Below, in pieces: positions 34,798 through 46,679 of a DNA stretch of 64,000 nucleotides (its first letter is position 1; every line of letters begins with the position of its first letter). Source of the stretch: Nilaparvata lugens (lineage: Eukaryota > Arthropoda > Insecta > Hemiptera > Delphacidae); the NCBI RefSeq assembly GCF_014356525.2, contig NC_052515.1, positions 19,364,821 to 19,428,820 of the forward strand, given 5' to 3'. The translations under genes were made by a program, and so were the position numbers. The notes beneath the pieces were generated by a model. The model was not told the DNA's origin, ran no database searches, and saw only the letters and a list, made by a program, of their open reading frames with translations.

Positions 34798-37279
34798 TGT
34801 GAAGCTCTTCCTGGGGGAGTCACTCTCACCTCCAAGGATAGGACAATACACGTAGGGTGATGTAATGCTGTATTTAAATGCCTCACGTATGTATGGTGAA
34901 TCTTGTACTGAGTCAATGGTGTAGCGGCTATAAATTTTGAAATTGCGTGTGTGGACGCTGAGTGTACACCAGACTGATTGATTCACTACAAGATTCAATA
35001 CAATAATTGTCGGAATCGCGGGAGGCCTAAACGCTCGCTCACCCTTGATTCTTCTAATGACAAATTGTATAGTGATGAAATTTTTATAAGCAGTGTAGCG
35101 ATCGCTAAACACTGAAGACGGATACCTTAAAATTATTACCTGTGAAGAATGAGCATATAAAATCATACAGGGCGAGCAAAAATCCCGATGTAGATAATTT
35201 ACGGGACTGCGTCTCTAATAAATTCTGAAGGATTAAAATACGGTATTTGGACCAAATATCGTTCAGAATATACTTCGAGAACAGAGTCTTGTCGGGTTTT
35301 AAGCTCTATTGTAGGAATTTATACGATCTATGGCTGCATCTGCTGTACAATTGATGTGTTCGCTCCTAAGTCGAGGTAGGTAACAGATAAAAGCTGATAT
35401 ATGAGCAGGTAAGGACAAAGAATAAATATCTCGATCTGACCCCACTCGCTACATCCACTTAGACCTGTTCAATATCCAGCTTAATTCAGTTATTTCAATG
35501 ATCGTATTCGATCGGTTCTTGATGATATAGAACGTATCAGACACAATAATTGACAGGCTTAAGAAATAATCGAACTCAGAAAACGAATTAACAAAACTGG
35601 AATATATTATAATGAAATATATGATCTCACAGTGCAGATTCAGAATATAATTTACAGATTGAAAGTGATTTAACATTAACAAAATGATTAGCAAATTTTT
35701 TGTACTTGCATGATACCATGCGTGATTCGACAGAATTTTACAATTGATAAAATTGAACAGTTTTGAAAAAATAGTGAAAAAATGAATTATAAAATATTTT
35801 TAAAATGCTCGGGGTCGTGGTTCTGATAGCAGAGGATAGCTAATCAAACTACAAATTCTTAGAAATTCAATATGAGTAAATTCTAGGCTCTTAAATGCTA
35901 AAGCGCTTGTCGGCGTGGCCAATACTTTAACGAAGAAAATTTTATATTTTTCTGCACTGAAATATTTTCGAAGCGTAGATTGGGGCCCCTTTTAAAACTT
36001 ATAACTCACGTGAATTTCCTTGGCGGTTGTGGTTTTCTTCTTTAGATCAGAAATCGTTTGATCGGCAGCAATCCAGGCTTCGGTTTCAGCACGTGTGGAA
36101 TTTTAATTTAAATATCTCCTTCACCAAATTAATTAAGGGATAATTTACTTTAAACTTTTAAATTTATCGGTTGATGAAAATAAATTTACAAATAACAAAT
36201 AGATTGGCCTAAAATATCGGCTCACAAATAGAACATATAAAAATCGAACAAGAAATTTTCACAAATAGGTCTTGGTAACTATGAAAAGAGATCTGACCGG
36301 TGAGGATTTCAAAAGGGAAGTGCTGTCTTTTCTCTCAGCTTCTTGGCTAGACCTTTCTTCTGAGAATCTCGATGTAATAAATTTGCATAAAAATTTGCCA
36401 TTGGTAGAACGATTGTGACGTAGACGTGACGTCAGTGGCAGGCAGTAGAATATAATTCCTTTAATTACAATAATAATTCAATTTATGTAATTCTTAAAAC
36501 TGCTTAATCTTCTAGACATAGTTCCTCTCATACAATGTACATGTGCTAGCGTATATGATAAGGCAGGTTTGTTGTCTGATAGTAGATTAACATGTGTTGC
36601 TTTCAAACGATCACCTTTTTGGTGCTATTTCTATGCACTATGATTGGCTTAGGCTTGCCAAAGAGATTTAATTACCATGTGGTTCAGTTGAATGAATCAT
36701 TAATAAATTAATATTCTTATACAATTTTTATTAGGTTTGAGATTGTTATAATTAATTTCTGCCGTTTTATCAATAATATAATTTCATGCTATGACCTAGT
36801 TAGTTACAATAAGACCTGACATATAATATAATTTCTTAAATAATAAATAATTTCAACGATAATACATACATTTTATTTTTTATTTGAAATTCTTGGTCCT
36901 TTATTGATAGTTTTATAATTTTTAGGAATGATATTTTACCTTGCATGAAAACCGGCATGACATTTGACAATACTTTGAATCAGTCAGCTGTGTTCAGGCT
37001 GCTTTAAACATCTGTTCGATAGTAAACAAAGTGTAACCTCAAATTCAATGAGCAATTCGTAAATAATTCGTGCTTTATTTGCAAAATAATTATAATTTTA
37101 TTGAATAATTTTCTAGAAAATATTCAGTACAGAACGGTACTCTTATCTAATATACAGTTACTGATAAGTAAGCTTTATCGCTCGGTCGCTAACTATTCCT
37201 TTAGCAAATTCTTTCATTTTAAAAGGTAATCACAATTTTCTCTCTTCTCATGAGATCTATTTGAAAGATTCATCACAGT
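34796..37279. mobile_element. Unidentified ~2.5-kb insertion in the GT element
   Basis: The insert begins TATTGTGAAGC directly after the TG tract and ends TCATCACAGTAT before the element resumes. Read inward, the ends are TATTGTGAAG and TACTGTGATG, an imperfect inverted repeat. The flanking 'tat' could be a short target duplication. Contents are AT-rich. The minus strand has a modest open stretch with 'DRYTAYKNF' and 'IRRIKGERAFRPPAI' (34,970-35,130) that I do not recognise. No transposase motif is evident, so it may be a decayed DNA transposon. Confidence 0.4.
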
Positions 37280-38264
37280 ATGTATATGAGTGTATGTGCG
37301 TCTGTGTACGCGATTTTCTCGAAAACGGCTCCAACGATTTTGATCAAATTTATACTTAAAATAGTCATCAATAAGCTCTATCAACTGCCATAGTCCGATA
37401 TCTGTAAAAATTTCAGGAGCTCCGCCCCATCTATGCAAAGTTTGATTTTAGATTCCCAATTATCAGGCTTCAGATACAATCTAAACACAAAATTTCGAGT
37501 GAAAAAGATTGAGCATGAAAATCTCTACAATCAATGTTTTGTAAAATTTTTACCTAAAATTGAAAATAAGCTCGAAATTCGAGAAAATGTGATTATTCAA
37601 TTGCAAACTTTTGACAACTGTTGATTCCATTTAATCATTCACTATGAAGAGATAGCAAACCTCATGTATCTCCAGCGTTATTGCCCTGTTACCAGCTGGC
37701 TTAGATCTTTGAATAGTGGACTTGATATGCGCGTGAACACCAGCGTCAGGTGTTCAATTTTCATAACGACAAGGAAAGTTGTGTGAGTGCGCCACACCAG
37801 ATTTTTTTGAATTTGGATTCAGCGACCCCAAACTATTAAGAGCGTAAGTCCCATTCTCGAAAATACCCGAAAACAAGGAAGTTATGGCTGTTTTTAATGT
37901 ATATTTTTATTATCATACAATTTATACAGTAAAAACGTAGAGATACTGTACATTACTGTTCGGATACGTACTGTAATATATAGTACGCATGTAGCTATCA
38001 TGATATAACTAAAATTTTATCCGAGTGAGAAATAACTGGGAATATTTATCTTGAACCTGAAAATACCCAAAAATAAGGGAGTAAAATAACTTTGAAAAAC
38101 CAACGTATTCCTGCCGACCGAAAAATAAAAAATAACTCTTCTAAATTGTTAGATGAATTCTGTTACGAAATTTATGCTTATCATACTATGTCTTATCTCA
38201 TTATATTAAGCGAGCAATTCCTGTATATATTCATATGGTTATTTATATGGTTCTATATTTATGT

Positions 38265-38455
38265 CCAACGGATCTGGGAAACGGCTCTAACGATTTTCAC
38301 AAAATTTGGATTATAGTAGGATTATGATATAAAAATTATATTACACTAGGTCTCATCCCTGGGAAAACTCACTGAAGGACATGAAAAGGATAATAATTAT
38401 TCATCCTTGGAAAAACAAATGATAACTTCGTCGTCTGTTGATAATGGAAGATGGG
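38265..38455. repeat. Dispersed repeat (related to 27,830-28,030)
   Basis: Aligns with 27,830-28,030 as described there. It again follows a GT-bearing element at a similar distance. Confidence 0.55.
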
Positions 38456-39033
38456 AGAGCCTGTGTGGGAGAGAGACAGAATCATTTTCAGCTGTTGAAT
38501 CAATCAGCTTATCTCACGAGAAATAATATCTAGGAATTTTGATCGACTTGATCAAAATAATCTCATTTGTTGACATGACATGGTATATATTTCTAAATTA
38601 GCAGTGACATATTAGCAGCGCATAGATTACCGAATAGGAATTAACATGCCACCTTCAATAGTTGTGAATTCCACTTCACGCATCAAGATGAAGACAAATT
38701 TGCCAAATACTCGAGTGTACTTGAGCGAGCATCTTTACTCCAGAGACACGTTCACTATTCAATGCAGCGAGACAGCTAGTCAACCAGAGGAAACTTCTTT
38801 CAGTTTGGACCAAGGACTGTAAAGTTATGGCGAAGGTAGCCACAGGTGAACGACAAGTTCGAATCCTGAATTTGGAGCAAATTTCAAAAATTTGTAAAAA
38901 AAAATACAGACACAACCACCCACACTCCAGCGGATCCGATAAACGAGACATCCCAATAAACGAAACATTTTATTAGTCAATAATTGACTAAGTTCAATTA
39001 TTGAGCTTGTGAAATTGTGTAAATGAAACATTC

Positions 39034-39040
<7 letters not shown>

Positions 39041-39077
<37 letters not shown>
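39041..39077. repeat. (TA)n microsatellite
   Basis: A pure TA tract of about 36 bp followed by an A-rich stretch. Confidence 0.95.
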
Positions 39078-39079
<2 letters not shown>

Positions 39080-39082
<3 letters not shown>

Positions 39083-40140
39083 AAGCGAAATGGCACTCAC
39101 TCACTGACTGACTGACTTACGCACTAGCAGAACCTAAAATCTACCGGACCAAAAACGTTCAAATTTGGTAGGTATGTTCAGTTGCACTAAGAACGGATTT
39201 GGAAAAATTTCCAAAGATACGCCCAAAATCTGTATTTTTCCAGCGTTTTTAGCGTTTTCTCAGCTTTATCGAGAACAAATGAACAGAAAATGTTCAAATT
39301 CAGTACAGAAGCTCAGCTAGGGTGTGATAATGTTGTTTTAGAAGGAATTTGCAAAAACGTTAAAGATACGCCCAAAATTAGCATTTTTTCAGCGTTTTTT
39401 TTTTGCTTTTCCTCAGCTTCATCGAGAACAAATGAACATAAATTGTTCAAATTTGGTACAGAAGCTAAGCTAGGGTGTAATAATGTTGTGTTAGAAGGAA
39501 TTTGAAATAGCGTCAAAGATACGACCAAAATCTGCGTTTTTCCAGCGTTTTTTCTCGTTTTCTCAGCTTTATCGGAAACAAATGAACAGAAAATGTTCAA
39601 ATTCACTACAGAAGCTCAGCTGGGGTGTAATAATGTTGTATTAGAAGGAATTTGAAAAAACGCGGAAGATTCGCCCAAAATTAGCGGTTTATTGCGTTTT
39701 CTCAGTTCTTCCATTAAGTAATAGACAGAAAATGTTCAAATTTGGTACAGAGTTTTAGCTAGGGTGTAAAAATTTTGTGATGAGGTGACTTTGATATTTT
39801 CTGCGTTTTCTCACCTTTCTCAATATTATTGATGGAAATATATTTAAAAAAATTCAGTACTCAGGTTCAGCTGAGGTGGAATTTTGTTCGCTAAAGATAC
39901 GCTGATATAGTAATAGGTGTTTTTACCAGTGTTTTTATACGAGATATTTTCGAGATAAAATTGCCATAAAACGTTCAAATTCGGTACAGAGGATCCGCTG
40001 AGGTCTACAAATTGAGAGGCCTTCAATATTCCGCCTATGATATGCTCAAAACTGGCGTTTTTCAACGTTCTTCTAGATTATTAGCTTTCTCGTTATCTTA
40101 TCGACCGAAATTTTTAAAATTTGTTACATAAATCCGTCTG
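39080..40140. repeat. ~150-bp degenerate tandem repeat array
   Basis: Begins with 'actcactcactgactgactg' and then about six units. The phrase 'gaagctcagctagggtgt' recurs near 39,309, 39,462 and 39,612 (periods 153 and 150), and 'aaagatacgcccaaaat' and 'cagcgttttt..cgttttctcagct' repeat in step. Later units (39,750, 39,860, 39,990) are more diverged. Short frames are open on both strands but carry no domain. The 'cagcgttttt' theme resembles the field at 1.02-1.55 kb. Confidence 0.75.
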
Positions 40141-42999
40141 ATTTTTCAGTTTTGAAGTAAGTAATGGTGGTGATAAATTGAAGGGTTTCTTTTCTCCAGT
40201 TTTTCATTGAGTTTTTAATGCATATTTCTTCATTTCTCAGGAAAATTTCAGACTCGAAAGAGTTGGAGAATGAATGATTTGTAAGTTCTCCACGTCATTC
40301 CAATCTCAAATTTAAAAGGCTAGACTGGAGTATAATGATTCTGAAAATATCCCAACTAAGTCTAACTAACCATAAAGTACTGATGGAATGAAGCATGCTG
40401 AAATGAAAAATGCAGGCAGGCGAAGCGAGGATAACTCCACAGTGAGTGCTTGTTTTAATAACTAATATTCAAAGATATTAGATTGTAGTGTCGTTAAAAT
40501 AGTTTACAAAAAAATTAATAATCAAATCAACATTCCGCTACCTATGTAGTATCCAAATCTGGAAAACTACAATTTTGAAAATATCACGAAGATATTGAAG
40601 CAAGCCTAACTTTTCGAATTAACAGCAGTTAATTAACTGATTTAATATATAGGGTATGTCATCAATCTATCTGATGAATAATATGATAATTTTGCTGTAA
40701 TCTAGAAGCTTGAAAATTCATCCGTACATTGATTGCATTATCAGAAAGAAAGTTACCCTTGTAATTTCATTCTCATTCTCATAACGCTTCTATGTTCAGA
40801 ACTCAGTTATCATAGCGTCATTCACTTGCAATCAACGTCGTTAATAACCTCTCAATTCAATTGAAGCGGGAGTAATAAATTATTGACGATGCTATAACAC
40901 AATATTACATTCTATTCGTTTGTCTGTTATCCTCATTGACAATCAACTGAAGCATCAACTTCCCGTACTACAAGAATCATCTATCTCAACTACCCCCTAG
41001 GAATGCATGGATTAGAAGAGACTACTATATTATAATGATAGCCTAGGCTATATTGTTTCTCCTTGCATTTCACAGTTTCTCGTCACCAGCAATTCAACAT
41101 TAATATTTCAATAGTTACTTATATAAATAATATCTATACTTATAAAATTCTTATCTCACTGACTCACTCACTCACTGATCACGATTTCTGGAAAACTACT
41201 AGATGGATTGCAACAAAACTTGGAATATAGCTTTCTTATACGTTGTAACGAATTGAAATTCGGATGGATAAATAAAAATTCCTACTTGAAGAAATTTATA
41301 GGTCTAAGTGGAATAATAGGCTAATATCGCCAAAGATGATAATGTTTAAAGATTAGATAATATCAGGCATCATGGCTAAATTTATAACTGCCGAATAGAA
41401 ATGAAAATAATTTTGCTACTTATATAATATTATATAAAATATTGAAAATTTGAGGTTAGGCGTAAAATATCTATTGATCGGCGACCTAATGATCGACTGA
41501 GTCGCATAACGTAGAATCTAGCCAAACACCTTGGCAGAAACTTATTGTAACAAACTAGTATGCAACTTGAGGAAACAAAAAATCCACATGGCTAATTGTT
41601 GTTATATGAGAATCAACCTAAAATCTATAGAAAATTACTTTGCATGTAAAAAACGTATTAAAAAACCCAGACAAAAATAATTTAATGTATTAAGGAAGTA
41701 GGAGGTTCCTAGGCGCATGTATACTATAATAATTTGCATGCACCAATCAAATGGTAGCAATTGATAGGCGGTAATAGTGAGCCGATTCAAATATATTTGT
41801 ATATATTTCTATAAATGATAAGAATTTATGAATTATGGTTGTTCAGTTTATGTTTTGGATATGGCCCGAAGGCAGATAAATTATCAAAGATGTAACATAA
41901 GTAATAATTTAATAGATTGGCACGAACTATTTGAGCCTTGAATGGCGGAGGAACAGATTATTTAAATTTTATGTAAATTTGGAAATTGGAAGTGAAAATT
42001 GTGAATTAGAAAGGAGAACTGCCCCACTTGCCTGCCAACCACTACCATGAGATGTCACCAAAAATTGTAGAGCGCAATATCTTACTGTACCTTTTAATAA
42101 CTTAAAGTTAAATCTAATTATTAATTTTCTCATAAGACTTTGTAATGCTATTGTAAAGCAAAAGTCATTTAAATATTTTTAATCCCTTGGAAGAGACGAC
42201 TTCAGCCACCAATAATCCAGGACCACCAGGAGTTTGGATCGCCATCAGCAGCTCATAGAAAATCCAGCACGTGAGTGAATAATATTTGAAATAGTGATAG
42301 GGCGCCCTCAGTGCTTCGAAATGAAATAAGAAATCAAAGCTAGCTCGTCGAAAAGGTTTTAAAAAATAAGAAATTGGTAAAAATACTTGTGCAAGTTTGA
42401 AAATGGTATAAGAGATATTTTATTGAATAGTAACGAGTCAATTCATATATCAAAAGATACACCAATCAAAAAGAATACTAAGTTCTAAGCTGATAATACA
42501 AATGTTCATATGATCATTAATTTTATAATATAATGTAGCTCTGGTTCATCAGATAAATTGATCTATCTATTTCCGTCAGGTGCCGAATCTTGCACCCTGA
42601 GATATCTAATATATATTTATTAGAAACTTTTATTAGAAATTAATATATATTTTGATTATTGATTTGTCAATTTATCCTGCTCTGATTTGAGAAGTTTATA
42701 TATGAAATAGGATTATCCAAATCGACAAGCAACAGCAAGTTGATGTCAAAGCTACATGCAGATAAATGCATATTTTATATGATCATGAAGTGAAAGCACA
42801 TGGTAGAGTTTCGTGCTATAGAACTCAAAAAATAGTATTAATCTGTGATATTTTATTGATTTCGTTTCTTGTTTTATTATATATTTTTTGTCGCTCTATA
42901 TATTTTTGCTTTGATTTATTTTGAGATATTTGTTAATATATGTATCAAATTTTTTATGGTGTACTATTCATTTTATTCCTCAATACTATAGGATATAAG

Positions 43000-43002
<3 letters not shown>

Positions 43003-43044
<42 letters not shown>
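43003..43044. repeat. (TA)n microsatellite
   Basis: About 40 bp of TA repeats. Confidence 0.95.
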
Positions 43045-43047
<3 letters not shown>

Positions 43048-43264
43048 TATCAGTATTATATTATTGTGAAAGCTCATGTCTGAGCCCATGAAGATTATAA
43101 TGAGATTATATCCTAGAAAAAACACGACCAGATTTTATAATTATTAAAATAACTCTCATGCTCTACCGATTGACGCCAAGCAAGAGGCTAAGCGTTATTC
43201 CACCAAAAGTAAGACAACGTCTTTGGTGCTCACTAAGAAATCTTTTGGCGATATTTCAACTCTA

Positions 43265-43503
43265 AAGCTGCGTACACATATTCGTGCTTCCAACCCAAAC
43301 CGAGCACGCTCCTCCCTCGTACCGCCCTCGTACCACTATCGAACCACAGTCGCACCGCCCACGCACCCATCATGAACGTTACGGAAGATGTTAGATCTTC
43401 TCGCGTTCCCCGGTCGAACCACTGTTGCTCGCCGGTCGATCATTAATCGCTCTGCTGGAGTGACGTTCGGTTGCGGAGCAGAGCGACAGTCTGTACGCAC
43501 CTT
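43265..43503. mobile_element. MITE-like insertion with AGSTGCGTACA ends
   Basis: Left end AGCTGCGTACACA and right end (inverse) AGGTGCGTACAGA match at 11 of 13 positions. The ~240-bp insert interrupts a dispersed repeat whose uninterrupted form (34,190-34,405, inverted) reads straight across this point. It is GC-richer than its surroundings and contains runs such as 'ctcgtaccgccctcgtacc'. Its end resembles the element at 7,356-7,516. Confidence 0.7.
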
Positions 43504-43914
43504 GAGGGTGGTTTTTGAGGGTTTAAAGTTCGTCTCTTAGCATGTATATTCTTCTTCTCCTAATCTCTTATTTTATAATTGGAATGTCCATATCATATGT
43601 TGGAACTATAATCTAGAGAGAGTACCTCTTCGGAACAGTGAACTATAGTGCGGATTACAAGCATTGTTAACTGGCAACTAAATTAATGATTTTGTCAGGT
43701 TGGCATTAAGTTGAAGAATACTGAATACTAAATATTAAATACTAAAAGCCGATGATATTAAGACACATATTAACAATTTTTCTATCTCTAACATATTTCT
43801 GGTTACTGCTTTTGTTTTGTTTTTTAAGCATTATATATTGATGATTCATGAGTATTATTTTGAAGAGGTGATTGATTTGGAATGTTTTAATGCAATTGAA
43901 AGTGATGATATCTT

Positions 43915-45460
43915 TTGTTTGGATATCCAGCGGTTCATGTGGATGAGCATGATATGTGCAATACAAATTTCCTAAATATATTGCACATGAATATCCGCAG
44001 TATTAGTGAAAATTTTGATGAATTCATTTACACTGTGCAAAACGGCAAGATTAAGTGCGATTTAATAGTATTAACCGAGACGTGGATGACTGGAAACAGA
44101 TCCTTTGATAACGGAAAAGACGGTTACTCGGTTATAGATAGGCCAGGCCAGCTGAACAAAAGTAACGGTCTGTGTTTATTTGTGAGGGATGGCATAAAGT
44201 TTGACTGCTTCAATTTATTGTGAGAGCTCGGAGGCTGATATCGTCTCGATTAGATTACAAGCATTCAATTGATTCGTATCATTGATTGCCGTGTACAGAT
44301 CACCCTCTGCTAATATTGAAGTTTTCTTCAACAAGTTAGATATTATCCCGAGAAATATTGATGAGAATGAGAATGCGGTTTTAATAGGAGATATAAACAT
44401 TGATATCTCACGTAACAGTAGTTTGGCAAATGAATATAGCGGTCCAATGCAAATGTATGGCCTGAGATATCTCATTAATATACCTACTCGAGTAACAAAC
44501 AATAAAGGTACATGCATAGACCACATTTTTTATAAAAATGTTAATTTTAAGTTCTGTTCAAAAGATCTATAAAACTGACCACTTTTGTACTACACTACAC
44601 ATAGGAAATTCAAACCCAGTCTATATTGATGTAAAGGAGAATATTATTGAACGAATAAACTATAAGAACCTTACGGACAAGTTGAGACATGAAAGTTGGA
44701 AGCTTGAAACTACTTTTGATGAGGCTAATCTTGATTTGGATGACACAATAAATGCTTTCTATAAGAAACGGATGGATCACATAGATTCTGCTACTGTACA
44801 GGTCAAAATGACAAATAGAAATAGACCATTAAAATAATGGATAACTTCAGGGCTAATAAAATCTATAAGAGAGAGGGACAAACTACATAAAAAAACTGAA
44901 AATTCAAGCATTTAATGCTACACTGAAAGCTAGATACAAAAACTATAGAAATTTACTTAACACACTAATAAAGGAAGCCAAACTAGACTACTTTAAAAAT
45001 AAAATGTCAACTTGTAAAGGGAACAACAAAAAGACGTGGCTCTGTATAGAGGAAACTCTAGATATAAAACGAAATAGAAAAACTCCTGACATCGACCCTA
45101 TAATATTAAATAATTTTATTTATTCACTCTTATGGCTTTTATCGGTAGAGAGATCCTCTCGGATGTTCTGCCTTGCCGTATTACCCAATGTCATTTCCTA
45201 TTAACACTCAAGTTTATAGGTTATGTCTTGGGTTCTATTTAATATTGAATAATTATTTCTCACAAGTAGGTAGGAGTTATGCAAAAAATCTGAATGATAG
45301 TTTGAGCTCAAGTCACGCAGTACCAACTTCAGCTGCACATAATCGAAATTTTCGAGATTCGTTATTCATTTTCCCTACAAGTTCCGATGAAGTTGCTGCC
45401 ATGATAAATACATTAATAACATTGATTTTCAAAAAATATCAACACTTTTAAAAATGCACT
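43915..45460 (+). pseudogene. Decayed LINE (same group as 15.3-18.3 kb)
   Basis: Pieces of an APE-type endonuclease occur in order: LNILHMNIRSISENFDEF, LIVLTETWM (catalytic Glu), AVYRSPSANIEVFF, LIGDINIDIS and GTCIDHIFYKN. A linker follows that resembles the 15-kb LINE (RNRPLK-WIT, KTW..IEETLD, then the DPIILNNYFSQVG and FPTSSDE region). At least three frameshifts and several stops occur, and the reverse transcriptase is missing after 45,450. A 123-bp insertion sits at 45,117-45,239. It preserves the endonuclease N-terminus that the 15-kb copy lacks. Confidence 0.8.
45117..45239. mobile_element. Small insertion with ~16-bp target-site duplication
   Basis: Flanked by TAATATTAAATAATTT (45,101-45,116) and TAATATTGAATAATTA (45,240-45,255). 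Removing the 123 bp plus one flank restores the LINE reading DPIILNNYFSQVG. Target duplications of this size fit LINE-mobilised short elements. No B box or poly(A) is obvious. Confidence 0.7.
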
Positions 45461-45553
45461 AAAAAGGAGAAAATAACTTTTTTGATCACACTTGGTTAAA
45501 AAGAATTTCACTTTATATCCCTGAAAAAAATTTCTAATTACAAGTCAAACGAT

Positions 45554-46233
45554 AAAAATCTGGTGTGGCGCACTCACACAACTTTCCTTGCCGTTATGAA
45601 AATTGATCACCTGACGCTATAGTGTTCCCGCGCATCTCAAGTCTACTATTCAAAGATTTGTACCAGCTGGTGACAGGTCAATAACGCTGGAGACACACGA
45701 GGTTTGCTATCTCATTTAATAGAAGTAAATCATTTAATAGAATCAACAGTTGCCAACAGTTTGCAATAATTGGATAATCACATTTTTTTCGAATTTCGAG
45801 CTTATTTTTAATTCTAGGTGAAAATGTTGCTAAACATTAATTGTACAGATTCTCATGCTCAATCTATTCCACTCGAAATTTTTTGTTTAAATTGTATCTG
45901 AAGCCTGACAATTGAGAATCTATGATCAAACTTTGCATAGATGGGGCGGAGCTACTGTAATGTTTACAGATATGGGACTTGTGGCAGTTGATAGAGCTTA
46001 TCGATTACTATCTCAGGTATAACTTTAATCAGAATCGTTGGAGCCATTTTCGAGAAAATCGCGAAAAAGCTTGTTTTTGATAACATTTCCGCAATTTTAG
46101 CCGCCATCTTGAATCGCATTTCATCGAAATTGTTCGTGTCGGATCCTTATATTGTACGGACCTTACGTTCCAAATTTCAAGTCATTCCGTTAATTGGGAG
46201 ATGAGATATCGTGTACACAGACGCACATATACT

Positions 46234-46282
<49 letters not shown>
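45554..46282 (-). mobile_element. GT-bearing dispersed element, copy C (inverted, truncated)
   Basis: The reverse complement matches copy A from its 3' end ('gcgccacaccag') through 'aaaacggctccaacgatt', 'tccgacacgaacaattt' and 'gtgtatgtgcgtctg' to the microsatellite, here (AC)n at 46,238-46,281. The part beyond the microsatellite is absent. Confidence 0.8.
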
Positions 46283-46284
<2 letters not shown>

Positions 46285-46679
46285 TGTTATTGTTTTAATC
46301 ATTAATAGATATGTTGTTGTTGTTTTTCTGTTATAGTTAAATTTAATTATGATCTAGACTGATTCAGCAGTGGAACAAATAAGCTGTGATAAAATTTATA
46401 TTGAATATACCATGGAATTGAACTTATATATTAATATTGTATTGACTCTAAATTACTGTATGACGAAACTCTATGTTTGTAAAAGTTAATAAAACATTAG
46501 TACAGAATTGGCAGAGCCGTCTGCCGTGGCTAGTCATGCTTTGTGATTCTCCGCTCATATATTTTGTTTTTGAAACAGTTTTTCAGTGATTTTTGGGGTA
46601 GAAGTTGTGTCATTCTGTTGCATCAAACCTCCTCTACGTGGTGGTGGAACTAAATCGTAAGTAGTTGCAGCGGAGAACT

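Larger units (their letters stand above)
34621..37805 (+). mobile_element. GT-bearing dispersed element, copy B, split by an insertion
   Basis: The left part (34,621-34,795) matches the start of copy A through the TG tract. The right part (37,280-37,805) matches from 'gtgtatgtgcgtctgtgt' to 'gcgccacaccag'. About 2.5 kb of unrelated sequence lies between them. The middle section covering 'ccaattaacggaatga' through 'aaatggcgaaaatg' of copy A is also missing. Confidence 0.75.
40141..43914. other. AT-rich intergenic stretch, no gene recognised
   Basis: I see no supported coding sequence. It includes an inverted piece of the GTGAGTGAG-family repeat at 41,137-41,240, a TA microsatellite at 43,003-43,044 and another inverted repeat copy at 43,215-43,600 with a MITE-like insertion. 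The interval 41,700-42,300 is somewhat less AT-rich but has no open frame of note. Confidence 0.55.

Noticed and set aside
34672..35166. 164-codon minus-strand frame with a His-Thr tract
   Set aside because: It straddles the TG microsatellite and the border of an insertion, so it mixes unrelated sequences.
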